This document shows, piece after piece, positions 16,425-24,935 of a DNA stretch of 37,099 bases. The notes beneath the pieces were generated by a model that saw only the letters and a program-made list of their open reading frames with translations, was not told the origin of the DNA and ran no database searches. Made by a program: the position numbers and the translations under genes. Position 1 is the first letter of the stretch, and each line of letters opens with the position of its first letter. The stretch spans positions 1 through 37,099 of the forward strand of contig JAHITR010000029.1 of assembly GCA_018817505.1 (NCBI GenBank). The letters run 5' to 3'. Source of the stretch: Candidatus Bipolaricaulota bacterium (lineage in GTDB: Bacteria > Bipolaricaulota > Bipolaricaulia > UBA7950 > UBA9294).

Positions 16425-17858
16425 TTAGTTGCCCACCTCAGCTTGATAGCCGCCACTCGCCTTCTCCACGGTAATCATGGTCGTTTGCTGATCAGATACG
16501 ACCACGTTGGTCAGCGTAATTGCTGGTGCCGTATCAATCACAATCGTGTACGTTCCCGCAGGCAATTGCGGACCAGGTTCTCCCAGTCTGCCTGCATAGA
16601 CAATGTTACCTTCGAGGTCATAGACCGTGTATGTGAATGGAGCAGCCATACTCAGCGCTTGCCGCAGCTCTTCACGGCTTCCCGCATCGTAATATACTCC
16701 GCCAGTGGCTTGAGCGATCTCGATCAATTGATCACGCGCAGTCACGTTGCGGGTGATGTCGAAGCCAACAATATGCATCTTCAAATCGTAGCCGAGGCCA
16801 ATGAGGTCCTTGGCGGCCTGAACTGGATCACCACCGCATGTTTCCATGCCATCGCTAATGAGCAGAACGAGCTGTGGATCGGAGATTTTGGCCAAATCGG
16901 CTTGGGTTTGCTCCAAGACGTAGGCAAGTGGCGTTGCGCCAGCTGGTTCCAATGCGAGAATCTCGGCCTGCAATAGACCCCGCTGCATCGGTCCCACAGG
17001 AGCGATTAACACACTGTGCCCGCACCCGCCAAACTGACGAATGCCAACGTTGGCCGTTTCGGGAAGGTTGTTCAGCAAGTCGACGATTACATTCTTTGCC
17101 ACATCGATCTTGACTTCACCATCAACAATTTCCAGCATACTGGACGACGTATCCAAAACGATCAGATACGTCCTGGCGAGGCTCTGATAGGAAAAGGCTA
17201 GATCCCCGACAGGCAGAAGCTCTAGGCTGCCGAACGCCTCTCCTGTGATCACAACCTCCGTTCGCCCCATGGCACCCACTGCGTCAATGCTCGGCCCCGG
17301 ACAATTGGAATGATCCTCGTCAGCAGGAACGTCGCTCAACCGCACGAAGCGGAAAGTATCCGAAGCATTGACATACGGGCCGATATCGATGGCCCCTGGG
17401 TATCCGACCGTTTCCCCGACGTAAATATAAGAGTATCCGTCCGTGCTGATCTCCACTCGCGCGGGGTTCTGATTGGTGTTGTAGATGAATAGGTCGTTGC
17501 CCGCGACATCCACGAGAACGTTGTCGACAAACTCCAAGACGAGATAGCCCCGGTTATCAATCACACTCAATCGAAAGCCTAGAGAGACGGCGTTCGTATC
17601 ACATCCACTGCATCCCTCGCAACCATCACAGTACGCGTCAGGCGGACCCAGCGCCTCTTCAGGATCGTCATAGGCATCCCGCACGCAACTCGCAGCGAGG
17701 TAGTCCACTACGCGATCCGCAAACGCCGCATCCCCCATGGGAAATGTGACACCAAAATACGTTGTCGGCTCTGATCGGAGAACTGGATTGACCAGCACCA
17801 CTAGGCTGACAATCAAAAGACAATACCGGATCCTTCTAAAGACCACTCTGGCCTTCAT
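16425..17858 (-). CDS. secreted von Willebrand factor A protein with a discoidin-like N-terminal domain
   Basis: 477 residues from ATG at 17858 (GGAGG 7 nt upstream). A basic N-terminus and hydrophobic stretch (1-28) form a signal peptide. Residues about 55-205 look like the surface-protein domain with EALGPPDA, VSLGF, GYLVLEF, GNDLFIYN and VEISTDGYSYIYVG, with a cluster CxxCxxCxxC (Cys77/80/83/86) inserted. A VWA domain follows (about 228-415) with an intact metal site: DTSSSM (236-241), GATPLAYV and ISDGMETCGG. The C-terminal part is a beta domain of about 60 residues (TYTVYDLEGNIVYAGRL). Likely extracellular adhesion or assembly role; no anchor seen. The VWA part resembles that of the protein at 25472-27817. 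Confidence 0.85.
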   Translation of the reverse strand: MKARVVFRRIRYCLLIVSLVVLVNPVLRSEPTTYFGVTFPMGDAAFADRVVDYLAASCVRDAYDDPEEALGPPDAYCDGCEGCSGCDTNAVSLGFRLSVIDNRGYLVLEFVDNVLVDVAGNDLFIYNTNQNPARVEISTDGYSYIYVGETVGYPGAIDIGPYVNASDTFRFVRLSDVPADEDHSNCPGPSIDAVGAMGRTEVVITGEAFGSLELLPVGDLAFSYQSLARTYLIVLDTSSSMLEIVDGEVKIDVAKNVIVDLLNNLPETANVGIRQFGGCGHSVLIAPVGPMQRGLLQAEILALEPAGATPLAYVLEQTQADLAKISDPQLVLLISDGMETCGGDPVQAAKDLIGLGYDLKMHIVGFDITRNVTARDQLIEIAQATGGVYYDAGSREELRQALSMAAPFTYTVYDLEGNIVYAGRLGEPGPQLPAGTYTIVIDTAPAITLTNVVVSDQQTTMITVEKASGGYQAEVGN

Positions 17859-17908
17859 CCCGTCACCTCCGCCCCTTGGAGTTCCACCCTGTTGCAGCAA
17901 TTGTACTC

Positions 17909-17937
17909 ATCATAGAACGATTTGCTGCAGAAGGCAA
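17909..17937 (-). promoter_or_regulatory. sigma-70-type promoter for the VWA gene
   Basis: On the minus strand, -35 TTGCCT (17937-17932), 17-nt spacer, -10 TATGAT (17914-17909), 51 nt before the start codon. Confidence 0.55.
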
Positions 17938-17998
17938 GCAGACTGCTTTCCAAGCCCATTCACGCACTCGCGAAAGCACGATTCCTCGATTGCCGATG

Positions 17999-18027
17999 TT
18001 GACGCCCTGGCCCCAGTTGGCTAACAT
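17999..18027 (+). promoter_or_regulatory. sigma-70-type promoter for tRNA-Leu and the plsX-fab operon
   Basis: -35 TTGACG (17999-18004), 17-nt spacer, -10 TAACAT (18022-18027). Transcription would start a few bases before the mature tRNA 5' end at 18039. Confidence 0.7.
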
Positions 18028-18038
18028 CTCCACCAGTT

Positions 18039-18127
18039 GCCGAGGTGGCGGAATTGGCAGACGCGCACGGTTGAGGGCCGTGTGGACTTTAACGTCCGTG
18101 CGGGTTCAAGTCCCGCTCTCGGCACCA
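18039..18127 (+). tRNA. tRNA-Leu, anticodon GAG, CCA encoded
   Basis: An 89-nt class II tRNA with a long variable arm. Acceptor stem GCCGAGG pairs with TCTCGGC (one G-T pair), followed by discriminator A and encoded CCA (18125-18127). The anticodon stem CACGG/CCGTG encloses loop TTGAGGG, giving anticodon GAG at 18073-18075. The T arm contains GGTTCAAGTCC. The plsX start is 22 nt downstream with no terminator between. Confidence 0.97.
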
Positions 18128-18149
18128 TATCGAAACGGAGAGCGCATCT

Positions 18150-19163
18150 ATGCGAATCCTACTAGATGTCATGGGGGGCGATCATCACCCCGAGGAACTT
18201 GTCAAAGGTGGCATCGCGATAGGGAAGCATCGAAAGATTGACATCGTTTTCGCGGGAGATCCCCAGCTCATCGACTCCGCTCTCAAGAAATACGGCCAGA
18301 CTGCAGGACACTCTTTTCATATTCTACCCTGTAGCGAAGTCATTCAGATGGATGACAGCCCTGTGAGGGCCGTCCGAGAGAAAGGCGACTCGTCCATCAT
18401 TCGTGGACTGCAGGAACTCAGTGCAGGAAATGTAGATGCCTTCGTTTCACCTGGCAACACGGGAGCTGTCGTAGCAGGCTCATTATTCACTCTCGGACGA
18501 ATCAAGGGAATCCCACGCCCTGGAATCATGACCGCCTTGCCCACCTTGAGCGGCCAGGATACGTTCCTCATCGATGTCGGAGCCACTTCTGACTGCCATG
18601 CCGAGCATCTGGTACACTTTGCTCAAATGGGAATCACGTATGCACGAGAAGTTGTTGGCATCGCCGCCCCCACAGTGGGCCTCCTGAACATCGGAGGAGA
18701 ACAGGGCAAGGGAAATCGGCTCATAACGAGAGCCTACGAATTGCTGAAAGCCACGGATCTTCGTTTTATTGGCAATGTTGAAGCGCATCAAATCATCAAC
18801 GATCGACCGGCCGATGTGGTCGTGGCTGACGGATTCGTGGGCAATATCTGTCTGAAAACCATCGAAGGCAGCGTTTCCGCAGTCACCGGAATCCTGAAGA
18901 AATCCATTCGAGAATCCGTCGTGACCCAATTGGGCGCACTGCTCATGAAACGCGCATTCGGGGATTTGCGATCCGCTGTGTCCTATCAGAAGCGCGGCGG
19001 TGCACCTTTGCTTGGTGTCAATGGGATTGTCGTCATCGCACACGGCAGATCAGACGCTGAAGCGATTGGAAGCGCCGTCGACGTTGCCAGACGTGAAGTG
19101 GAAGCCAATCTGGCAGACAAGCTCGCCCGACTCGTTCCCCAAGCGGACCATCATGGGAGTTAG
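18150..19163 (+). CDS. plsX: phosphate acyltransferase PlsX
   Basis: 337 residues, the usual length. It makes acyl phosphate from acyl-ACP for phospholipid synthesis. Family motifs: N-terminal MRILLDVMGGDHHPEE, PVRAVREKGDSS near 70, SPGNTGAVVAGS near 98, and NVEAHQIINDRPADVVV, then DGFVGNICLKT. GGAGA lies 8 nt upstream of the ATG. First protein gene after tRNA-Leu, heading plsX-fabH-fabD-fabG-acpP, the standard arrangement. It overlaps fabH by 11 nt. No fapR-like regulator or rpmF is next to it. Confidence 0.96.
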   Translation: MRILLDVMGGDHHPEELVKGGIAIGKHRKIDIVFAGDPQLIDSALKKYGQTAGHSFHILPCSEVIQMDDSPVRAVREKGDSSIIRGLQELSAGNVDAFVSPGNTGAVVAGSLFTLGRIKGIPRPGIMTALPTLSGQDTFLIDVGATSDCHAEHLVHFAQMGITYAREVVGIAAPTVGLLNIGGEQGKGNRLITRAYELLKATDLRFIGNVEAHQIINDRPADVVVADGFVGNICLKTIEGSVSAVTGILKKSIRESVVTQLGALLMKRAFGDLRSAVSYQKRGGAPLLGVNGIVVIAHGRSDAEAIGSAVDVARREVEANLADKLARLVPQADHHGS

Positions 19164-20130
19164 AATTGCGGGAACTGGCAGTCACTTGCCTGCCAGGATC
19201 GTCACCAACGACCAGCTCGCAACATGGGTGGATACATCCGATGAATGGATCGTTCAACGTACAGGCATTCAGAGTCGGCACCTACTTGAAGCATCTGAGA
19301 TCCCTTCTGACATGGGTGTTGATGCAGGCAAGAAAGCCCTAGAAGCCGCCCACGTGCTACCTGAGCAGGTAGATCTTCTTCTGGTGGCCACCAATTTCCC
19401 GGACCTTATCTGTCCGGGGACAGCCCCGTTTGTCGCCGACGGCCTCGGACTGGACAGCGCGCCATTTTTTGATCTGAAGGCAGGGTGCTCCGGATTTGTT
19501 TATGGAGTCGCTGTCGCCAACGGACTGATCGAATCGGGCCTGTTCCCACGCATTCTCGTCATCGGCATTGAAGCGCTTTCACGAGTCACGGATTGGTCCG
19601 ATCGACGAACATGTGTTCTGTTTGGTGATGGCGCCGGGGCGGCATTGCTCGAAAAAGCAACGGGCCCATCAGCAATTCTTGGATCTGCGCTGTATGGCGA
19701 CGCATCCAAGTCGATGTTTCTCAACCTGCCGGCAGGTGGAACTCGCTTGCCTGCCTCTGCCGAAACGGTCGCCCAAGGCGCTCACTTCCTCAAAATGGAG
19801 GGTTCGGGTGTTTTTCGCAACGCAGCGCCAATGATGGAAACCGCGACGCTCGCAGCGCTGGCTGACGCTGGCCTCACGTTGGCAGATGTCGATTGGATCA
19901 TTCCCCATCAAGCCAACCAGCGCATCATCGGTGCGCTCGTGCGCAAGCTCGACGTTTCTGCGGATCGGGTCATCGTCAATCTGGATCGGGTCGCCAACAC
20001 GTCGACAGCGTCAATTCCCATTGCACTTGACGAAGAGATTCGATCGGGGAAGATCCAGCCTGGAGACGTCATTGTGATGACCGCTTTTGGCGCAGGCGTA
20101 ACTTACGGCGCCATCGTCGTCAGAATCTAG
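19153..20130 (+). CDS. fabH: beta-ketoacyl-ACP synthase III FabH
   Basis: 325 residues from ATG at 19153, which overlaps the plsX stop by 11 nt; the longer open frame upstream belongs to plsX. It condenses acyl-CoA with malonyl-ACP to start fatty acid synthesis. The catalytic triad is complete: Cys112 (KAGCSGF), His252 (IPHQANQR) and Asn282 (VANTSTAS). Other family marks are the N-terminal GTGSHLPARIVTND and SDEWIVQRTGI. Substrate range (acetyl or branched primers) cannot be read from the sequence by eye. Confidence 0.97.
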   Translation: MGVRIAGTGSHLPARIVTNDQLATWVDTSDEWIVQRTGIQSRHLLEASEIPSDMGVDAGKKALEAAHVLPEQVDLLLVATNFPDLICPGTAPFVADGLGLDSAPFFDLKAGCSGFVYGVAVANGLIESGLFPRILVIGIEALSRVTDWSDRRTCVLFGDGAGAALLEKATGPSAILGSALYGDASKSMFLNLPAGGTRLPASAETVAQGAHFLKMEGSGVFRNAAPMMETATLAALADAGLTLADVDWIIPHQANQRIIGALVRKLDVSADRVIVNLDRVANTSTASIPIALDEEIRSGKIQPGDVIVMTAFGAGVTYGAIVVRI

Positions 20131-20157
20131 AAGAAGGATCGAGTCAAGGAGGAGGCC

Positions 20158-21036
20158 ATGTCTTCCAATGTCGCCTTTCTGTTCCCTGGACAGGGTCGAA
20201 TCCCCGAAGCCCTTCCTTCGAACAGCAATCAGTTCTCTCCTCTCCTCGCGCTCGCCAACGATGCGGGCCTCGCGCTGGAAACGTGGATCGGATCAGGCGA
20301 CACAGACAGGCTGTCACAGACTGACGCAGCCCAGCCGATTCTGCTTTTCGACAGCCTCTGTAGAGCACAATGCCTGCGTGATGTCGGCTGGTCGCCCATG
20401 TGCGTAGCGGGCCATTCATTGGGCGAGTATGCAGCACTCGTTTCCGCGGGCGTACTCACACAGGCAGATGCCATGCGCGCAGTCATTGAGCGGGGCCATC
20501 TGATGAGCCACGTACAGGGGGGGGCAATGGCTGCCATTCTCAAACTCGATCTAGAGACCGTCACCGCCCTGTGTGATGGCACAGAGACCGTCGTTGCCAA
20601 TCACAATGCGCTCACGCAAGTCATCGTTTCGGGACCCATTGCCTCCGTGAAGTTAGTTATCCAGCGAGCTGAGGATGCCGGTGGGCGATGCATCCCTCTG
20701 AACGTTTCCGGCCCATTCCATTCACCGCTCATGCAACCAGCTCAGGACGCGTTGTCGCCCCTACTGCAGCAATTGGACTTCGCCGAGCCTCGAATTCCCG
20801 TCATCTCTGGAGTGAACGGAAAAGCCGAAGACAAAGCCACCGTTCTCAAGGATCTCCTTCTACGACAAATCACCGCCAGTGTGCGCTGGGTCGACGTTGC
20901 CAACGAATTGGAGCGATTGGACGTGGACACAGCAATCGAGGTCGGGACGGGGGATGTACTCACCCGTCTGGGACTCAGATCCAATTCACCTATTCGATTC
21001 CTAACCTTCGAGGAGGCCATTCATGAAAGAGAATGA
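20158..21036 (+). CDS. fabD: malonyl-CoA:ACP transacylase FabD
   Basis: 292 residues, AGGAGGAGG 2 nt upstream of the ATG. It transfers malonate from CoA to ACP. Active-site GHSLGEY with nucleophile Ser87, His188 in SGPFHSPLM, and the oxyanion FPGQG loop at 9-13. The loop after FPGQG is shortened (usual SQxxGMG replaced by RIPEALP), so the protein is a little shorter than most FabD at the N-terminus. Overlaps fabG by 14 nt. Confidence 0.94.
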   Translation: MSSNVAFLFPGQGRIPEALPSNSNQFSPLLALANDAGLALETWIGSGDTDRLSQTDAAQPILLFDSLCRAQCLRDVGWSPMCVAGHSLGEYAALVSAGVLTQADAMRAVIERGHLMSHVQGGAMAAILKLDLETVTALCDGTETVVANHNALTQVIVSGPIASVKLVIQRAEDAGGRCIPLNVSGPFHSPLMQPAQDALSPLLQQLDFAEPRIPVISGVNGKAEDKATVLKDLLLRQITASVRWVDVANELERLDVDTAIEVGTGDVLTRLGLRSNSPIRFLTFEEAIHERE

Positions 21037-21754
21037 TCACCCTATCAGCGTTGTGACCGGCGCCATTCAAGGCATCGGAAGAGCCATCACCCAAAGGCTC
21101 CTCGATGAGGGTGGCACTGTCGTTGGCATTGACCTGAATCAAGAAGCAGGAGCAGCGCTTGAGAAACAACTGGATCGATTTCGATTCCTCGCCGCCAATG
21201 TGGCGAACGGCGATCAAATCCAACAAGCCCTCGATACAGTCATTGAGGAATACGGACGAATCGACAACCTGATCTGCAATGCTGGGATCACGCGAGATCA
21301 GATTATCCTCCGCATGACGGAAAAGGAATGGAACGACGTGTTGGCAGTGAATCTGACCGGCACCTACCATTGCATCCGCTCAGCAGCTCGCCAGTTCGTC
21401 AAGCAGCGCCACGGTGCGATTGTCGCCATTTCGTCTGTCGTCGGGTTGACCGGAAATGCAGGGCAAGCCAACTATGCTGCTTCGAAGGCTGGAATCATCG
21501 CCTTGTGTCGAAGTGTGGCCAAGGAACTCGGAGCTCGCAACGTACGGGTCAACGTCGTTGCCCCAGGCTTCATCGAATCCGATATGACGGCCGTCCTTTC
21601 TGAAGAGGTACGTCGTAAGTATGTTCAAGGCATACCACTGCGACGAGCGGGAACCGTAGATGAAGTAGCATCTGCAGTCAGTTTCTTGCTTTCCGAAGGG
21701 GCATCCTATATAACTGGTCAGGTACTCGGAGTTAACGGGGGCATGTACCCCTAG
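21023..21754 (+). CDS. fabG: 3-oxoacyl-ACP reductase FabG
   Basis: 243 residues; GAGGAGG lies 6 nt upstream of ATG 21023, inside the end of fabD. NADPH-dependent reduction of 3-ketoacyl-ACP. Motifs: TGAIQGIGRA at 12-21, NAGITRD at 86-92, Asn110, Ser138 (ISSVVG), Tyr151 and Lys155 (YAASKAG), APGFIESDM and ITGQVLGVNGGMY. All catalytic residues are present, and position in the fab operon fixes the role. Confidence 0.96.
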   Translation: MKENDHPISVVTGAIQGIGRAITQRLLDEGGTVVGIDLNQEAGAALEKQLDRFRFLAANVANGDQIQQALDTVIEEYGRIDNLICNAGITRDQIILRMTEKEWNDVLAVNLTGTYHCIRSAARQFVKQRHGAIVAISSVVGLTGNAGQANYAASKAGIIALCRSVAKELGARNVRVNVVAPGFIESDMTAVLSEEVRRKYVQGIPLRRAGTVDEVASAVSFLLSEGASYITGQVLGVNGGMYP

Positions 21755-21784
21755 AATAGGCAGAAAGAGGGAGGTTCATTCGAT

Positions 21785-22033
21785 ATGAGCGACGTCTCAG
21801 ACAAGGTAAGGACGATTATTTGCGACCAACTGATGGTGGACCAAGCAGAAATCACTGACGAATCATCGTTTGTCGAGGATCTAGGTGCTGACTCTTTGGA
21901 CACAGTCGAACTCATTATGGAATTCGAGGACGAGTTCGGAATCGAAATTCCCGATGAGCAGGCTGAGAAGATTTCCACTGTCGGTGAGGCAGTCGCCTAC
22001 CTTGAGAAACTCTTGTCAGAAAAGAAGGCATAA
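21785..22033 (+). CDS. acpP: acyl carrier protein
   Basis: 82 residues, strongly acidic helical protein. The phosphopantetheine site is Ser37 in [16 protein letters not shown] is 10 nt upstream of the ATG. Last gene of the operon, followed by a strong terminator. fabF, which often follows acpP, is not here. Confidence 0.98.
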   Translation: MSDVSDKVRTIICDQLMVDQAEITDESSFVEDLGADSLDTVELIMEFEDEFGIEIPDEQAEKISTVGEAVAYLEKLLSEKKA

Positions 22034-22056
22034 GCTTCATTCTGCATTGAAGAATT

Positions 22057-22094
22057 GGGGACAACACTGTCATTGTTGTCCCCTTTTCGTTTTT
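22057..22094 (+). terminator. Rho-independent terminator of the plsX-fab operon
   Basis: A 9-bp perfect stem (GGGGACAAC at 22057-22065 with GTTGTCCCC at 22075-22083), 9-nt loop, followed by TTTTCGTTTTT. Confidence 0.93.
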
Positions 22095-22136
22095 CCATCG
22101 ACTCACGCTCCAACGCGAAACAAGGGGGGATAGGGA

Positions 22137-22625
22137 ATGACTGAACGCGAGAAACGCGGACGAATCGGAGGCAAGAGCCCCAACCCTTATCACGAGGATA
22201 AGAAATACCCAGAGCCAACGGACTGTCCCCGCTGTCAGCTGGTCTATCGGAACGGACGGTGGCAAGTGAAGGACGCAGATGAAGAACCAAAGACGTCTCA
22301 CTCCAGTCACTGCCCTGCGTGCAGGCGTGAGATGGACCTTCTGCCTGCGGGACTGCTTTATCTCAGCGGAAGCTATTGGGAACGGCATCAAGAGGAAATC
22401 CTCAATATCGCGAGGAATCAATCGGCTTCTGCTGCAGCGCAGCGCCCGCTTCAACGGATCATGTGGATCGAAAAAGCCGAGGACAAGACAGAAATCGCCA
22501 CCACATCCAGTCATCTCGCCCAGCGAATTGGTAAGGCCATCGAAGATGCCTGCAAGGGCACGCTGGCGATCAAGCACGCAGACGATTCTCAGCTGGTGCG
22601 GCTTTATTGGGAGAGATCTGAGTAG
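22137..22625 (+). CDS. zinc-finger protein, BCAM0308/NMD3-like family
   Basis: 162 residues; AGGGGGG lies 7 nt upstream of the ATG. Two CxxC pairs (CPRC near 30-33 and CPAC near 59-62) form a probable zinc site separated by about 25 residues, within a pattern (TDCPRCQLVYRNGRW...) seen in BCAM0308-type proteins and distantly in the NMD3 ribosome-export factor. The C-terminal half (TSSHLAQRIGKAIEDACKG..., ending VRLYWERSE) also fits that family. The role is unknown. It begins a tight five-gene run; the next gene starts 1 nt after its stop. Confidence 0.72.
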   Translation: MTEREKRGRIGGKSPNPYHEDKKYPEPTDCPRCQLVYRNGRWQVKDADEEPKTSHSSHCPACRREMDLLPAGLLYLSGSYWERHQEEILNIARNQSASAAAQRPLQRIMWIEKAEDKTEIATTSSHLAQRIGKAIEDACKGTLAIKHADDSQLVRLYWERSE

Positions 22626-22626
22626 G

Positions 22627-23238
22627 ATGGCCACGCTCCGAGACACTTCGCTGGGCAGCTATCTTGACGACGTCTCCGGTTCATCGCCAACCCCGGGCGG
22701 AGGGAGCGTCGCCGCCGTGGTAGCCGCTCTGGCAGCCGCCCTCGGGTCCATGGTCACGGCGCTTGCTGCTAGGAAAAATGAGAACGAATCCATCCGTATT
22801 CTGGCCGAAAAATGCAGGGCATATCGGGAGACCTTCCTTCAGCTAGGCACCGAGGACCAGGCCGCGTTCGAGGCGGTCATGGCTGCGCTTAAGCTCAGCA
22901 AAGAAGATTCAGCGCGACCCGCCCAAGTCGAAGCCACGGTCCAAAGGGCAGCCCGCGCCCCCTTGGCCGTAGCCCAATCGTGCTTCGATTTCCTGGTCGA
23001 TCTCGAATCATTGACTACGCAAGCTTCTCGCCATGCCATCAGCGATGTGGGTGCGGCCGCACATTTCGCACTCGCTGCACTGCGAGCGTCGCTGCTCAAT
23101 GTACACATCAACTGCACCTTCATGAAGGATCAGGCGACAGCAGCAGCATTTGAAGCCGCTGCAAGCGAGCTGGAAGCCAAAGGTGCGGCTCGAAGCCAAC
23201 GTATCGTCGATCAAGTGCTTGCGCGGATTCGGGGATAG
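22627..23238 (+). CDS. cyclodeaminase/cyclohydrolase family protein (FtcD C-terminal-like)
   Basis: 203 residues from ATG at 22627, 1 nt after the upstream stop; the longer open frame upstream belongs to the preceding gene in another frame. It is an all-helical protein with the N-terminal signature SSPTPGGGSVAAVVAALAAAL of the formimidoyl-tetrahydrofolate cyclodeaminase family (cited here as TPGGGSVAA), the NxxxR... helices and DVGAAAHFALAALRAS. Family members release ammonia from 5-formimino-THF to form methenyl-THF, linking histidine, glycine or purine breakdown to one-carbon metabolism. It stands alone, without a formiminotransferase domain. Some family members act as methenyl-THF cyclohydrolase, so the exact reaction is open. 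Confidence 0.85.
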   Translation: MATLRDTSLGSYLDDVSGSSPTPGGGSVAAVVAALAAALGSMVTALAARKNENESIRILAEKCRAYRETFLQLGTEDQAAFEAVMAALKLSKEDSARPAQVEATVQRAARAPLAVAQSCFDFLVDLESLTTQASRHAISDVGAAAHFALAALRASLLNVHINCTFMKDQATAAAFEAAASELEAKGAARSQRIVDQVLARIRG

Positions 23239-23241
23239 CGC

Positions 23242-24036
23242 ATGCCCCATCCCGCAGCGCTCTCCAAACGCTTGGATGTTGCCGTCGATGCCGCGCGAAC
23301 TGCCGGAGGAATCCTATATGCCGGATTCCAAGCAGGGGCCATTGATTACGAAACAAAATCCCATCGAAATGATGTGGTCACTGCATTGGATCTTCGCGCG
23401 GATCAAGCCATCATCGAGATCCTGCGGAGCAGCTTCCCTGAAGACGGGATTCTGACCGAGGAAAGTGGGCAAATGGGTGATTCGCTGAACGGGCAATGGG
23501 TGATCGATCCGTTGGACGGCAGCAGCAATTACGCCCAGAACATCCCCCATTTTGCGACGTCCATCGCCTTTTGCCTTCAAGATGTGCCTTTGATCGCCTG
23601 CATCCACGATCCCATGCGCAACGAAACATTCACCGCTGTTCGAGGCGCCGGAGCAGCGCTCAATGGGAGAGCGCTGCATACATCAGATCAACAACAACTT
23701 GAAGGGGCCTTCCTGTGTGCTGGAACATCCATCCATCCTGACCTAAGACTGCGCTTTCATCAATTGATGCCGCCGTTTCTGCAGACTGCCCGGGCACTTC
23801 GCACGACCGGCTCAGCTGCATTGGATCTCGCCTACGTTGCTGCCGGGCGCTTCGACGCCGCCTGGTATCCGCAGTTGAGTTGGTGGGACGTCGCAGCAGG
23901 CATCCTGTTGATCGAAGAAGCCGGAGGATACAGTTCAGACCTTTGTGGGTGTGCCTTCGCCGGTCCCACGTCAAGCATCCTGGCCTCTAACGGACCGCTG
24001 CACGACACCATTTTGTATTGGCTCAAAAGGGAGTAA
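23242..24036 (+). CDS. inositol monophosphatase family protein
   Basis: 264 residues. Mg-dependent phosphatase fold with all metal motifs: ILTEESG (Glu73/Glu74), WVIDPLDGSSNY (Asp89, Asp92) and WWDVAAGILLIEEAGG. The second motif has SSNY where inositol phosphatases usually have TTNF, so the substrate may differ (inositol phosphate, fructose-1,6-bisphosphate, histidinol phosphate or phosphoadenosine phosphate are all used by family members). ATG 23242 lies 3 nt after the stop of the upstream gene, and the NSUN methyltransferase gene starts 2 nt after its own stop. Confidence 0.9.
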   Translation: MPHPAALSKRLDVAVDAARTAGGILYAGFQAGAIDYETKSHRNDVVTALDLRADQAIIEILRSSFPEDGILTEESGQMGDSLNGQWVIDPLDGSSNYAQNIPHFATSIAFCLQDVPLIACIHDPMRNETFTAVRGAGAALNGRALHTSDQQQLEGAFLCAGTSIHPDLRLRFHQLMPPFLQTARALRTTGSAALDLAYVAAGRFDAAWYPQLSWWDVAAGILLIEEAGGYSSDLCGCAFAGPTSSILASNGPLHDTILYWLKRE

Positions 24037-24038
24037 CG

Positions 24039-24935
24039 ATGGAAAGCACCAACGAGTCGCGCTATCGATCCATCATCGAGGATTGGGATGCGTTCCAGAA
24101 GGCGGCCGACAGTCCCATGCCCTATGTCGTGCGATCCAATGCATTGAAGATTTCTTCGCACGCTTTGTACACCCGCCTTGTCGATGCCGGCATGGATGTG
24201 ACTCCGTACGCGTGGAATCATGACTTGTTCGAGCTGGCCGAGCCGCCTGGGCGACGGATTGAGCATTGGTTGGGGCTCTATTACGCGCAGGAGGCCGTTC
24301 AGACCCTGCCCGTCCTGGCGCTCGATCCCCAGCCAGGTGAGATGGCCCTCGACCTTTGTGCCGCGCCAGGGGGAAAAGCGACGTACATGGCCGCACGAAT
24401 GCAGAATCGAGGCACATTGGTAGCCAATGAACCCAGTGGACGAAGACAGATGTCCCTGCTCGCCAACATCAATCGACTGGGTGTACTCAATACGATGGTG
24501 ACGGCATATCAAGGCGAAAATTTCCCCATGCAAACGAGCTTTGATCGCATCCTCGTGGACGCCCCCTGCTCAGCGGAAGGCACGCTACGAAAAGAGACGT
24601 TGCTACGTGATGGCGCATCGAGTGGGACGATCTCTCGATTGGCCTCACTGCAGAAGCGGCTGATCCTCCGTGCGTTTGACCTGCTTGCCTCAAGCGGCCT
24701 TCTCGTCTACTCCACATGCACGTTTGCGCCCGAGGAAAACGAAGCTGTCGTAGCCTATCTATTGCAGGAGCGTGATGCGAAGATTCTTCCCTTTGAGAGC
24801 CCCATCGAAACGTCCTCTGGGCTGCTTGGCTGGCAGGGAGAGACATTCCCCGAACAAATCCGACATTGCGTGCGCGTCTATCCCCATCAGCTCAACAGCG
24901 GAGGAGGTTTTCTTGCCCGTATCACCCGAGCTTAG
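24039..24935 (+). CDS. NOL1/NOP2/Sun (RsmB/RsmF) family RNA cytosine-C5 methyltransferase
   Basis: 298 residues from ATG at 24039 (AAGGGAG 5 nt upstream). It methylates C5 of cytosine in rRNA or tRNA with S-adenosylmethionine. Motifs: SAM site LDLCAAPGGKATYMA (105-119), DAPCSAEGTLRK (174-185, Cys177) and YSTCTFAPEENE (224-235, Cys227), the two cysteines needed for covalent catalysis and release. The short N-terminal region resembles the RsmF/archaeal type, not the long NusB-like domain of RsmB. The C-terminal PUA-like domain is encoded by the next, overlapping gene. Confidence 0.93.
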   Translation: MESTNESRYRSIIEDWDAFQKAADSPMPYVVRSNALKISSHALYTRLVDAGMDVTPYAWNHDLFELAEPPGRRIEHWLGLYYAQEAVQTLPVLALDPQPGEMALDLCAAPGGKATYMAARMQNRGTLVANEPSGRRQMSLLANINRLGVLNTMVTAYQGENFPMQTSFDRILVDAPCSAEGTLRKETLLRDGASSGTISRLASLQKRLILRAFDLLASSGLLVYSTCTFAPEENEAVVAYLLQERDAKILPFESPIETSSGLLGWQGETFPEQIRHCVRVYPHQLNSGGGFLARITRA

